Shown: piece by piece, positions 1-7,673 of the stretch
Layout: each line of letters starts with the position of its first letter
Position numbering within the stretch: position 1 is the stretch's first letter
The notes under the pieces: model-generated
Told to the model about the DNA's origin: nothing
The model's input: the letters and a program-made list of their open reading frames with translations, nothing else
Database searches by the model: none
Translations under genes and position numbers: made by a program
Source: Oligoflexia bacterium
GTDB taxonomy: Bacteria > Bdellovibrionota > UBA1018
NCBI GenBank assembly: GCA_903895855.1
Contig: CAITVN010000080.1
Coordinates: 1 to 48,091 of the forward strand
Direction of reading: 5' to 3'
Length of the DNA stretch: 48,091 nucleotides

Positions 1-162
1 CGCCGCCATGAGAAATGTCGACAGTCTTTGAATTGAATCCAGGCAACAGTGACTGAGCTTTAATTCGCATATTTCGTCAAATAGCACCGGGGCAATGGGT
101 TTACAAGTGAATAATCGTATAATTTCGATCGGCTCTGGCCCCTGGCCAGTGACCAGTATGCG
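1..162 (-). other. Open frame running off the left edge, unassigned
   Basis: The minus strand is open for about 54 codons from just after a TAG at 163-165 to the left edge. I do not recognise the product and see no clear start codon or ribosome site. It may be a gene running out of the window, or part of whatever sequence the neighbouring insertion sequence entered. It could also be chance; a second frame here is also partly open. Confidence 0.2.
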
Positions 163-212
163 CTAACATTGCACGTAGCCCTCATCGGCGCTTACGGCCG
201 TCATCGTATTTT

Positions 213-238
213 GGCTCTACCGGGATTTGAGTGGGTAG
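213..238 (+). repeat. ISL3 left terminal inverted repeat
   Basis: This 26-bp end begins GGCTCTACCGGGATTTGAGT and is the imperfect inverted partner of 1527-1552. The transposase stop codon (217-219) lies inside it, as is common for compact insertion sequences. Confidence 0.8.
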
Positions 239-1458
239 AGGTCTAGCCGGCCGCAATGAAAAAGTATTGCCGTCCGGTATTTTTCAAAATTCCGGTAGCC
301 ACGGGCATTCGATTTGATCATCTGAATTTTAGAATTCATTCCCTCAGCGACTGCATTGGTGATTCGATGTTTGCAGTAGGCAAGAAGACCTTGCAGGTGC
401 CGTTTGAGAATCTTTGCAGCGTCGATGATTGGCTTTTAGCGCGAATGAGTTACCCAAAAATACCACTGATTGAAGAATTTTTCTGCTGAGCCTGGGTAGC
501 GGTATTCCCAGAAATCACTGAACGCCTGCACGATCGACCATGCACGGCCCACTTGGAGAATGTCTATCTTCATCTCTTTGAAACGTTCCTTCTTGATGTC
601 ATCCCAGTTTTTCGGATTCATCAGCCAAAAATACTTTGTCTTGTTTAAAACACTTTCGCCCTGATTTTCAGCCTTGAGTTCTCGATGCTCTTTTTTGCGA
701 ACACTGTCGACCGCCGTGCCCAGGTATTTTACGCAGTGAAATTTGTCGTGAACGATATCGACGTTGGGGCAATGGCTTTTTGTCGATTTCATGAAGTTTT
801 CCCACATGTCCATTGCCACGGCTTCAATGTTGTTTCGTTGTGCCTCTGGTATTCGCTCCCAGAGCTGATCGGCAGCTTCACGCGTGCGCGTATGCACAAC
901 GTCTAAAACTCGTGGCTTTTCTATGTCGTACAAGATCGAGGCATAATCATGTCCTTTTCCGAAGCTTTTTTCGTCGATACCGACGTAGCGCAGTCCCTCG
1001 ATTTCTCGGCGCTCCATGCCGCGAGCCACAGCCTTGTTCATAATCAAATCCACCTGATCCCAAGACAGGCCGGTCAGTTGCTCGGCCTGAACCTTGCTCC
1101 TCACTGCTTGCAAAACATCAATCGCAAATGCTCAAAATAGTGCTGTGTAACGACCCTTGTCTTCAGCCCACGGTACCCGTATCAGTCGAACGCCATGCTC
1201 CTTGCATTCAATTCGCGGAATGTCACTCTCGATGGTTGTCTTGTACTGCATCGTATTGAGATGCCGCAACCGCCGATGCTTATGATCATAACAAGGGCAG
1301 ATCGCCTCACACTCTGGACAATGTAGTAGCTCACCTTTTGGGTATTCCACGCGAACGACAATCTCCCGAATTGTTGTGATCAGATGCGCCGACACGTCGA
1401 CGACTTTCCAAGGTGGGGTCAAGTTTAAAAGCATCTGGTAAAGTTCGTGGCTGTTCAT
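217..1458 (-). pseudogene. ISL3-family transposase, two in-frame stops
   Basis: This would be a DDE transposase that moves the surrounding element. One reading frame runs from ATG 1458 (protein start MNSHELYQMLLN) to a TAG at 217-219. It is interrupted only by TGA at 1132-1134 and TAA at 436-438, and the frame is unchanged across both. The N-terminal zinc-binding part shows CPEC and a later CKEHG. The catalytic part shows YVGIDEKSFGKGHDY, then DMWENFMKS and HDKFHCVKYL. After the second stop the family C-terminus is intact, including RHLQGLLAYCKHRITNA and NARGYRNFEKY, and it ends in FHCGRLDLYPLKSR. Length without the stops is about 413 residues, normal for ISL3. Both breaks are nonsense substitutions rather than frameshifts. 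Family assignment is confident; inactivity is inferred from the stops. Confidence 0.85.
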
Positions 1459-1526
1459 CATAGTCTGGACCATACATTCCAGATGGCCAGTGACAAATGC
1501 AGTGTGACTTGCGCTCGAAAATCCGG

Positions 1527-1552
1527 CTACCCACTCGATAGCCGGAAGAACC
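1527..1552 (+). repeat. ISL3 right terminal inverted repeat
   Basis: This 26-bp end begins CTACCCACTCGATAGCCGGA and pairs with 213-238 at 20 of 26 positions. It lies about 70 bp upstream of the transposase start, leaving room for the element's own promoter. Confidence 0.8.
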
Positions 1553-1938
1553 GATTTTATAGGTAAGACGATAGCGGCTCAACCCGAGCTGCACCCATCT
1601 GTCTACTAGGGTTTGAAGCGTTTTATGCCGTTTTGTCTGCTCCGTGGCGTCCCATAATTTTTCGCTTCTCACGAACTCCGTCTTACTCTTGCCCTTATGG
1701 AAATAAGATATCCTAAGCGCCGAGTCTTCAACCTTTAAGTCACGCGGCAATAGCTCGAGCGCAACGCTTTCAGAATTGGCGGCACACTTCTTAAAAAGAG
1801 ACTACCCCAACTACCCTGCTGTGCGCTATATTCATGATCGGATTTTACCTCAGAAACCAGGGCAAGCGCATCGGTGTGTGGCAATAGCCTGCGGTTAAGT
1901 AGCGTGACAAGACAATAAGACCGATCGTATTCAGTTGA
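1553..1938 (-). pseudogene. Remnant of an unidentified gene cut by the insertion sequence
   Basis: Two minus-strand open stretches, 1735-1938 and 1553-1800, join smoothly in sense if one base is added in a run of five A (plus strand 1793-1797). The joined product reads through LLPHTDALALVSEVKSDHEY, then ALELLPRDLKVEDSALRISY, then TLVDRWVQLGL, and is then cut by the insertion sequence at 1552. Its composition looks like a real soluble protein, but I do not recognise it. No start codon is evident after the upstream stop at 1939-1941, so the front end may also be missing. The reconstruction is inference; it could be chance open frames. Confidence 0.35.
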
Positions 1939-1973
1939 CTATGAGGGTCATTCATAATTAGACTCGCGCCACT
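1803..1973. other. Intergenic stretch upstream of dppA
   Basis: Between the gene remnant and dppA I see no convincing RNA gene. A TTGACT at 1935-1940 and a CATAAT at 1953-1958 are both promoter-like, but they are only 12 bp apart, so they do not make a standard promoter together. No clear ribosome site precedes dppA. Confidence 0.3.
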
Positions 1974-3593
1974 ATGAATACTCGATTTCAAATCAAATGC
2001 CCTTCGTCATTCCTTGCATTACTAGCTGTGTTAAGTTTATCGCCCCTCGCCGAGGCGGCTCAAAAAACCTTAATTTTTTGCTCAGAAGGTAGCCCTTCAA
2101 CATTTAGCCCTGCTCTAGCGACTGACGGTACCTCAATCACAGCATCGGCTAGGCAGATCTTCGACCGACTTCTCGACTTCAAACAAGGTCAAACCGAAGT
2201 GGTGCCAGGTCTGGCTGAGAGCTATTCGGTTTCAAAAGATCACACCCAATACACATTTAAACTTCGAAAAAATGTCAAATGGCATTCGTCTCAACTGTTC
2301 AAACCCACACGAAATTTCAATGCCGATGATGTGATTTTCTCACTCGATCGCCAGCGTTTGACTGACCATCCTTTTCACAAAACCGGCGGAGGCACCTTTG
2401 AATACTTCGATTCGATGGAACTCGGCACGATCATTAAAGACGTGAAAAAGCTCGATGATTACACGGTCGTCATCACACTTTCACGACCCGAGGCGCCGTT
2501 TCTATCAGACATCGCGATGGACTTCGCGAGTATCTATTCAAAAGAGTATGCCGACCAGCTTCTAAAAGCCGGCACCCCAGAGAAAATCGACACCGATCCT
2601 ATCGGCACTGGCCCGTTTGAGCTCGTGAAATACGTCAAAGACAATCAAATTCGTTACAAGGCGTTTGAAGGTTATTACCGCGGTCGCGCAAAGATCGACC
2701 AGCTGATTTTTGCAATCACTCCCGACGCCAGTGTTCGTTATCAAAAACTCAAAGCCGGCGAATGCCACTTGGTGACTGAACCTGCCCCCGCCGATTTGGC
2801 TGCCATGAAGGCAGACCCCCAATTCAACGTCATCGAGCGCCCAGGAATGAATGTGGCTTATCTGGCATTCAACACGAAAAAAGCGCCTTTCAATAACCGA
2901 GAAGTGAGACAAGCGCTAAGCCATGCGTTTAACAAGCAATCATACATTGAATCTATTTACTTAAATAATGCTGAAATTGCCAAAAACCCGATGCCGCCTA
3001 CTATTTGGTCTTATAACGACAAGATCAAAGACTACGACTACAACCCCGAAAAAGCTAAAACACTCTTAACCAAGGCGGGCTTTGATTTTAGCAAAGAATA
3101 CCAACTCTGGACCATGCCTGTGTCTCGCCCTTACAATCCTAACGGCAAAAAGATGGGCGAGCTCATGCAATCTGACCTCGCGAAAATCGGGGTCAAAATT
3201 AAGCTAGTCACCTTTGATTGGCCAACCTACTTGACCAAGGCTAAACAGCCAGACGAGTTCTCAATGATTCAATTCGGTTGGACTGGCGACAACGGTGATC
3301 CTGATAATTTTTTGAATATTTTGCTCAGCTGTAAAGCCGTCGAAGCTCACAGCAACACATCGTTCTGGTGTGACAAAACCTTTGACGACCTCGTTCAAAA
3401 AGCGAGAACGGTTGAATCAGTTAAGAGTCGCACCCCTCTTTACGAGAAGGCTCAAGAAATTTTCAAAAAAGAAGCCCCTTGGTTGACCATCGCGCACAGC
3501 AAGATTTTTCGAACTCTGTCTAAGAAGGTTCAAGGCTATGTCCTTGATCCGCTAGGCGGCGATGAATTCTATCACGTTGACTTGAGCCCGTAA
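1974..3593 (+). CDS. dppA: Dipeptide ABC transporter, periplasmic binding protein
   Basis: Family 5 extracellular solute-binding protein that captures di- or oligopeptides in the periplasm and delivers them to DppBC. Residues 1-28 are a Sec signal peptide (cleavage near AEA-AQK). The mature N-terminus LIFCSEGSPSTFSPAL and later stretches such as EVVPGLAESYSVS, RPEAPFLSDIAMDFASIYSK, IGTGPFELVKY, ITPDASVRYQKLK and WTGDNGDPDNF closely resemble the enterobacterial DppA pattern, so the dipeptide (possibly also heme) assignment is better than usual. Length 539 is normal. It is the first gene of a five-gene importer operon, 5 bp before dppB. Substrate range is inferred. Confidence 0.93.
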   Translation: MNTRFQIKCPSSFLALLAVLSLSPLAEAAQKTLIFCSEGSPSTFSPALATDGTSITASARQIFDRLLDFKQGQTEVVPGLAESYSVSKDHTQYTFKLRKNVKWHSSQLFKPTRNFNADDVIFSLDRQRLTDHPFHKTGGGTFEYFDSMELGTIIKDVKKLDDYTVVITLSRPEAPFLSDIAMDFASIYSKEYADQLLKAGTPEKIDTDPIGTGPFELVKYVKDNQIRYKAFEGYYRGRAKIDQLIFAITPDASVRYQKLKAGECHLVTEPAPADLAAMKADPQFNVIERPGMNVAYLAFNTKKAPFNNREVRQALSHAFNKQSYIESIYLNNAEIAKNPMPPTIWSYNDKIKDYDYNPEKAKTLLTKAGFDFSKEYQLWTMPVSRPYNPNGKKMGELMQSDLAKIGVKIKLVTFDWPTYLTKAKQPDEFSMIQFGWTGDNGDPDNFLNILLSCKAVEAHSNTSFWCDKTFDDLVQKARTVESVKSRTPLYEKAQEIFKKEAPWLTIAHSKIFRTLSKKVQGYVLDPLGGDEFYHVDLSP

Positions 3594-3598
3594 GAATC

Positions 3599-4627
3599 AT
3601 GTTTAGTTTTGTCATCAAACGCATGCTCATGATCTTGCCCACACTCTTTGGAGTGTCGGTCATTGCTTTTGGCCTCATTCGACTTGTACCGGGCGACCCC
3701 GTGCTGATGATGATCGGCGAGCGGGGTGCTAGTCCAGAAGCCTATGCACAGATGAAGGCAAACCTCGGGTTAGACAAACCCATTCTCGTACAGTACGGCA
3801 AATTCGTTTCTCACGCCATTCAGCTCGATTTTGGTACTTCGATCATTTCAAGGCGCCCCGTCATTGAAGAGTTCACGTCGCGTTTTCCGGCGACACTCGA
3901 GTTGGGGCTTTTTTCGTCGTTTTTTGCGATCTTGATCGGAATTCCCGTAGGAATTTTAGCGGCCATTCGACGAAACACCTGGGTCGATTACTCAGTGATG
4001 GGTGCTTCACTTATTGGGTATTCGATGCCAATTTTTTGGTGGGGCTTGATCTTGATTCTCTTTTTCTCAATTCACTTGGGCATCACCCCAGTATCTGGTC
4101 GCATCGCGATGGAGTACGACATACCGTCAGTCACCGGATTCTTACTGATCGACACTTGGTTAATTCCGGGTGCTGCTTTTGCCGAAAAATGGCAGGCGTT
4201 TGTCAGCAGCGTTCGTCACTTGGCTTTACCCACCATCGCGCTTGGTACCATACCGCTTGCCACCATTGCCCGCATGACTCGCTCGAGTATGCTTGAAGTT
4301 TTGGGCGAAGACTACATTCGAACGGCCAAAGCAAAGGGCCTCTCGCGCCCCAGAATCGTTTGGATACATGCGCTCAAGAATGCCCTGGTACCTGTGGTCA
4401 CCATTATTGGCTTGATTCTTGGTTCAATCGTCACCGGGGCAATCTTAACTGAAACGTTATTTTCTTGGCCGGGCATTGGTAAGTGGCTCATTCAAAGCGT
4501 GACTTCTCGCGATTACCCAGTCATTCAAGCAGGCATCTTGATCACTTCGGTCATGATCATCTTCGTCAATATGCTGGTAGATTTGGCGTATGCTTGGGTT
4601 AATCCGAGAATGAGAATCAAAACTTAA
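3599..4627 (+). CDS. dppB: Dipeptide ABC transporter, permease DppB
   Basis: Inner-membrane permease of the dipeptide importer, forming half of the translocation channel with DppC. The protein (342 residues) begins with a membrane segment, followed by the family-typical LIRLVPGDPVLMMIG stretch and five further hydrophobic segments. The EAA loop that docks on the ATPases lies around residues 232-270 (EDYIRTAKAKGLSRPRIVW), followed by ILTETLFSWPGIGKWL. The N-terminal and C-terminal features match the DppB/OppB branch rather than DppC. It starts 5 bp after dppA stops, with only a weak ribosome site, consistent with translational coupling. Confidence 0.93.
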   Translation: MFSFVIKRMLMILPTLFGVSVIAFGLIRLVPGDPVLMMIGERGASPEAYAQMKANLGLDKPILVQYGKFVSHAIQLDFGTSIISRRPVIEEFTSRFPATLELGLFSSFFAILIGIPVGILAAIRRNTWVDYSVMGASLIGYSMPIFWWGLILILFFSIHLGITPVSGRIAMEYDIPSVTGFLLIDTWLIPGAAFAEKWQAFVSSVRHLALPTIALGTIPLATIARMTRSSMLEVLGEDYIRTAKAKGLSRPRIVWIHALKNALVPVVTIIGLILGSIVTGAILTETLFSWPGIGKWLIQSVTSRDYPVIQAGILITSVMIIFVNMLVDLAYAWVNPRMRIKT

Positions 4628-4655
4628 AACTGTTTGAAAGAGGTCTCGATACCCC

Positions 4656-5534
4656 GTGAATACAACATTTTGGCAAGGTTTAAAACAGAATCGTGGAGCA
4701 GTCATCGGGCTCGTCTTGATTACTGTTTTTGCGTTCTTGGCCATTTTTGCTGGACTCATTGCTCCGTATGATCCTTCTGAAATTTTTGAAAAATCACTTC
4801 GATTGAAACCCTTCTGGCAAAATCAAGAAGCGCTACAATCACCTCATTTGGGCGTTTCTCATCTACTGGGCACCGACGATGTCGGCCGCGATGTCTTAAG
4901 CCGATTGCTCTACGGCGCACGGGTCTCTCTCGGAATCGGTACTCTCGTTGTTCTTTTATCTGCCAGTTTTGGTACCGTGATTGGCCTGATTTCTGGGTAT
5001 TATGGCGGCACGGTTGACGCCGTCATCATGAGGCTCGTCGACATACGAATGGCTTTACCGAGTGTACTACTCGCCATTGTGGTCGTGACGATTCTAGGCC
5101 CGGGTTTATCAAGCACGATCATCGCGGTGAGTACCGCTTCAATGCCTAGTTTTATTCGTCTCGTTCGCGCGTCAGTATTAGCCGAAAAATCTAAGCAATA
5201 CGTTCAAGCCTCTCAGACCTTCGGCGCCTCGGCTTTTCGCCAAATGTTCATCACGATTCTACCGAACTGTGCAGCACCGCTCATAGTGCAATCTACCTTA
5301 GGATTCAGTGACGGCATTCTCGATGCCGCCGCGCTCGGTTTCTTAGGTCTCGGAGCTCAGCCACCCACTCCTGAATGGGGCACGATGCTTGCTGATTCAA
5401 GGGCGTTCATCGAGAGTGACCCGTGGCTCGTGACGCTTCCAGGCCTCTGTATCTTGTTTGTGGTGCTTGCGTTTAACCTCTTCGGCGATGGCCTTCGAGA
5501 TGCGCTAGACCCAAGACTCAAGAGGGGGCAATAG
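4656..5534 (+). CDS. dppC: Dipeptide ABC transporter, permease DppC
   Basis: Second inner-membrane permease subunit (292 residues, GTG start). It has an N-terminal membrane segment after NRGAVIGL and the DppC-type motif LLGTDDVGRDVLSRLLYGAR, which is diagnostic of the family. The EAA loop lies near residues 170-205 (SKQYVQASQTFGASAF). The C-terminal portion carries AALGFLGLGAQPPTPEWG, again typical. It lies 28 bp after dppB and one base before the GTG of dppD, so it belongs to the same transcript. Confidence 0.93.
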   Translation: MNTTFWQGLKQNRGAVIGLVLITVFAFLAIFAGLIAPYDPSEIFEKSLRLKPFWQNQEALQSPHLGVSHLLGTDDVGRDVLSRLLYGARVSLGIGTLVVLLSASFGTVIGLISGYYGGTVDAVIMRLVDIRMALPSVLLAIVVVTILGPGLSSTIIAVSTASMPSFIRLVRASVLAEKSKQYVQASQTFGASAFRQMFITILPNCAAPLIVQSTLGFSDGILDAAALGFLGLGAQPPTPEWGTMLADSRAFIESDPWLVTLPGLCILFVVLAFNLFGDGLRDALDPRLKRGQ

Positions 5535-5535
5535 A

Positions 5536-6582
5536 GTGAACAACGTGAACCCCAAACCCGCCGCAACGACGCCTCAACAACCCTTATTGACTATTGAAGA
5601 CCTCAGCCTCAGTTTTGAAACTTCTCAAAAAGGAGTCGTTTTAGAAGCTCTTCAAAAGGTGGCCCTTGTTGTGAATGCCTCACAAACAGTGTGCATAGTC
5701 GGAGAATCAGGCTGTGGAAAAAGCCTCACCTCGCTTGCCATCATGGGCCTCACTCCTACCAATGCCCTGAAACCAACCGGCACAGTGTGGTTTCAAACCA
5801 AAGACAACAAGCGCGTTGAACTCTTGAGTTTGCCTGAACGAGAACTTCGTAAGCTCAGAGGGCGAGAAATCGCGATGATTTTTCAAGATCCCATGACGAG
5901 TTTAAATCCAGCGTTCACTGTCGAGTTTCAACTCTGCGAGGCGATTCAAACTCACTCGAACGTCAAGCTATCAAAAACTCAACTTCGTGAAAAAGCGATC
6001 GCCGCCCTTGATGCCGTCGGAATTCCCGCTCCGGCTGACCGATTGAAGGCCTATCCGTTTCAACTTTCTGGCGGAATGTCACAACGTGTGATGATTGCCA
6101 TCGCCCTCGCAGGTGATCCGAAAATTCTCATCGCCGATGAGCCGACTACCGCCTTAGATGTCACGATTCAGGCTCAAATTCTGACTCTTTTAAAAAATCT
6201 TCAAACGAGTCGCAAAATGGGCCTTATTTTGATTACTCACGATTTGGGTGTCGTGGCCGAAATGGCCGATTTCGTCAACGTCATGTACGCCGGCCAGATA
6301 GTCGAGAGCGGTAGTGCCGCTGATGTTTTGCACAATCCGCGTCACCCCTACACTCAAGCGTTGCTCAATTCACTGCCCGCACTGCAGATGACGAAAACCA
6401 ATGAACGGCGCTTAGAATCAATACCCGGCGTGGTGCCTCACCTCGCCGCCCGCCCGAGCGGCTGCCAGTTTCATCCGCGCTGTCTGTACAAAACGACCGT
6501 CTGTGTGGCGGGGCATCCAGCGCTGAAGGCAATCAGTAATGACCACGCGGCCCGCTGTTTTAAGACTGAAGGCAAACTATGA
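5536..6582 (+). CDS. dppD: Dipeptide ABC transporter, ATPase DppD
   Basis: Cytoplasmic ATPase driving peptide import. Walker A GESGCGKS is at about residues 56-63, the Q-loop lies in FQDPMTSLNP, the signature LSGGMSQRV is near 178 and Walker B ILIADEPT near 197, followed by the H-loop in LITHDLGVVAEMAD. The C-terminal extension has the family's cysteine cluster (CQFHPRCLYKTTVC, then AARC), thought in some relatives to hold an iron-sulfur cluster. GTG start at 5536, preceded by a strong purine-rich site (AGAGGGGG). It overlaps dppF by four bases (ATGA), which indicates coupled translation. Confidence 0.93.
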   Translation: MNNVNPKPAATTPQQPLLTIEDLSLSFETSQKGVVLEALQKVALVVNASQTVCIVGESGCGKSLTSLAIMGLTPTNALKPTGTVWFQTKDNKRVELLSLPERELRKLRGREIAMIFQDPMTSLNPAFTVEFQLCEAIQTHSNVKLSKTQLREKAIAALDAVGIPAPADRLKAYPFQLSGGMSQRVMIAIALAGDPKILIADEPTTALDVTIQAQILTLLKNLQTSRKMGLILITHDLGVVAEMADFVNVMYAGQIVESGSAADVLHNPRHPYTQALLNSLPALQMTKTNERRLESIPGVVPHLAARPSGCQFHPRCLYKTTVCVAGHPALKAISNDHAARCFKTEGKL

Positions 6583-7673
6583 GCGAAACTACTGGCGAGC
6601 ACCAACTCAACTATGAGCCTGTTTTGACGGTGACCAACCTCACTAAGCACTACCAAGTGGGTTCGCGCTTTTCAGGTGGCATCAAACAAGTTCAAGCGTT
6701 ACGAGGCGTGAGCTTTGTTTTAGAAAAAAGAAAAACTCTCGCCATTGTCGGCGAATCTGGCTGCGGAAAATCAACTCTCGCTAAAGCCTTGATGTCACTT
6801 GAGACCCCGACTTCAGGAAGTTTTGACCTCGGTAGTTTAGTAAAAAACCAAGGCAAATTGAGCACGAGAGATCGGCTAGCGGCCCAGCGGCGTTACATTC
6901 AAATGATCTTTCAAGATCCGTATAGCTCGTTGAATCCTAGAAAGAAAGCTTGGCAGATCATCGCCGAGCCCATCATCATCAATAACGATAAGAATCTAAC
7001 GAAGCCAGAAATCAAGAAACTCGCCATCGAACTCATGGGCAAGGTTGGGCTTCGATCTGAATTCGCAGAGCGCTACCCACACATGTTTAGCGGTGGCCAA
7101 CGCCAACGCATCGGCATTGCCCGAGCTTTAGGGCTTCATCCTCAGATTTTGATTTGCGACGAACCGGTCTCGGCACTCGATGTATCGATTCAATCTCAAG
7201 TATTAAACTTACTCATTGAACTGCAAGAAAGTTTAAATTTGAGTCTCATCTTCATCTCTCATGACTTAGGTGTGGTGCGATTTATCGCAGACGAGGTCAT
7301 TGTCATGTACCTGGGTCGAGTCGTCGAAAAAGCCCCAGTCAAAACTCTTTTTGAAAATCCTTCACACCCTTACACCCAAGCGCTACTCGCATCAGCTCCA
7401 AAGTTGGGTATTTTAAAGCCAAAAACCCCTGATGCAAATATATCAAGCGCTGTCATTCAAGAACACCCTCACGGTGCGCCTCAAACAACGATCTCAAGCA
7501 TTTTGGGCGAACTTCCATCGCCGTTTGTGATACTGCCGGGCTGTTCATTCGCCCCTCGGTGCCCGCGTGCGACCGCGCTGTGTTCATCTGCCCAACCAGA
7601 GCTAATCACTATCACTGGGCCAACACCAAACGTGCACACCCACGAGGTTGCGTGTCACCACACCAATGGCTAA
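6579..7673 (+). CDS. dppF: Dipeptide ABC transporter, ATPase DppF
   Basis: Second ATPase of the heterodimeric importer engine. Walker A GESGCGKS is near residues 58-65, Q-loop IFQDPYSSLNPR, signature FSGGQRQRI near 170, Walker B ILICDEPVSALD near 190 and H-loop FISHDLGVVRFIAD. The C-terminal cysteine cluster is present (CSFAPRCPRATALC, later ACHH). There is an unusually long linker of about 40 residues between the ATPase core and the cysteine cluster. The start overlaps dppD by four bases. The 3' end overlaps the likely start of the next gene, a helicase, by 22 bases. Confidence 0.92.
   Translation: MSETTGEHQLNYEPVLTVTNLTKHYQVGSRFSGGIKQVQALRGVSFVLEKRKTLAIVGESGCGKSTLAKALMSLETPTSGSFDLGSLVKNQGKLSTRDRLAAQRRYIQMIFQDPYSSLNPRKKAWQIIAEPIIINNDKNLTKPEIKKLAIELMGKVGLRSEFAERYPHMFSGGQRQRIGIARALGLHPQILICDEPVSALDVSIQSQVLNLLIELQESLNLSLIFISHDLGVVRFIADEVIVMYLGRVVEKAPVKTLFENPSHPYTQALLASAPKLGILKPKTPDANISSAVIQEHPHGAPQTTISSILGELPSPFVILPGCSFAPRCPRATALCSSAQPELITITGPTPNVHTHEVACHHTNG

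Larger units (their letters stand above)
213..1552 (-). mobile_element. ISL3-family insertion sequence, degenerate (about 1340 bp)
   Basis: A 26-bp terminal inverted repeat is visible at both ends (213-238 and 1527-1552, 20 of 26 positions matching). It encloses a single minus-strand transposase frame that fills nearly the whole element. The length is normal for ISL3 elements. ISL3 elements usually make 8-bp target duplications. None is clean here: only AAAAT lies next to both ends, offset by a base. That suggests an old insertion or one that has since rearranged. The transposase carries two in-frame stops, so the copy is probably not autonomous. Confidence 0.85.

Noticed and set aside
1331..1750. 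Minus-strand open frame of 139 codons across the right end of the insertion sequence
   Set aside because: It joins flanking sequence to the transposase region out of frame through the terminal repeat; only its upstream part may be a gene remnant.
7559..7651. N-terminal extension of the helicase frame
   Set aside because: These codons overlap the conserved cysteine cluster of dppF, so the frame is open by chance; GTG 7652 is a better start.
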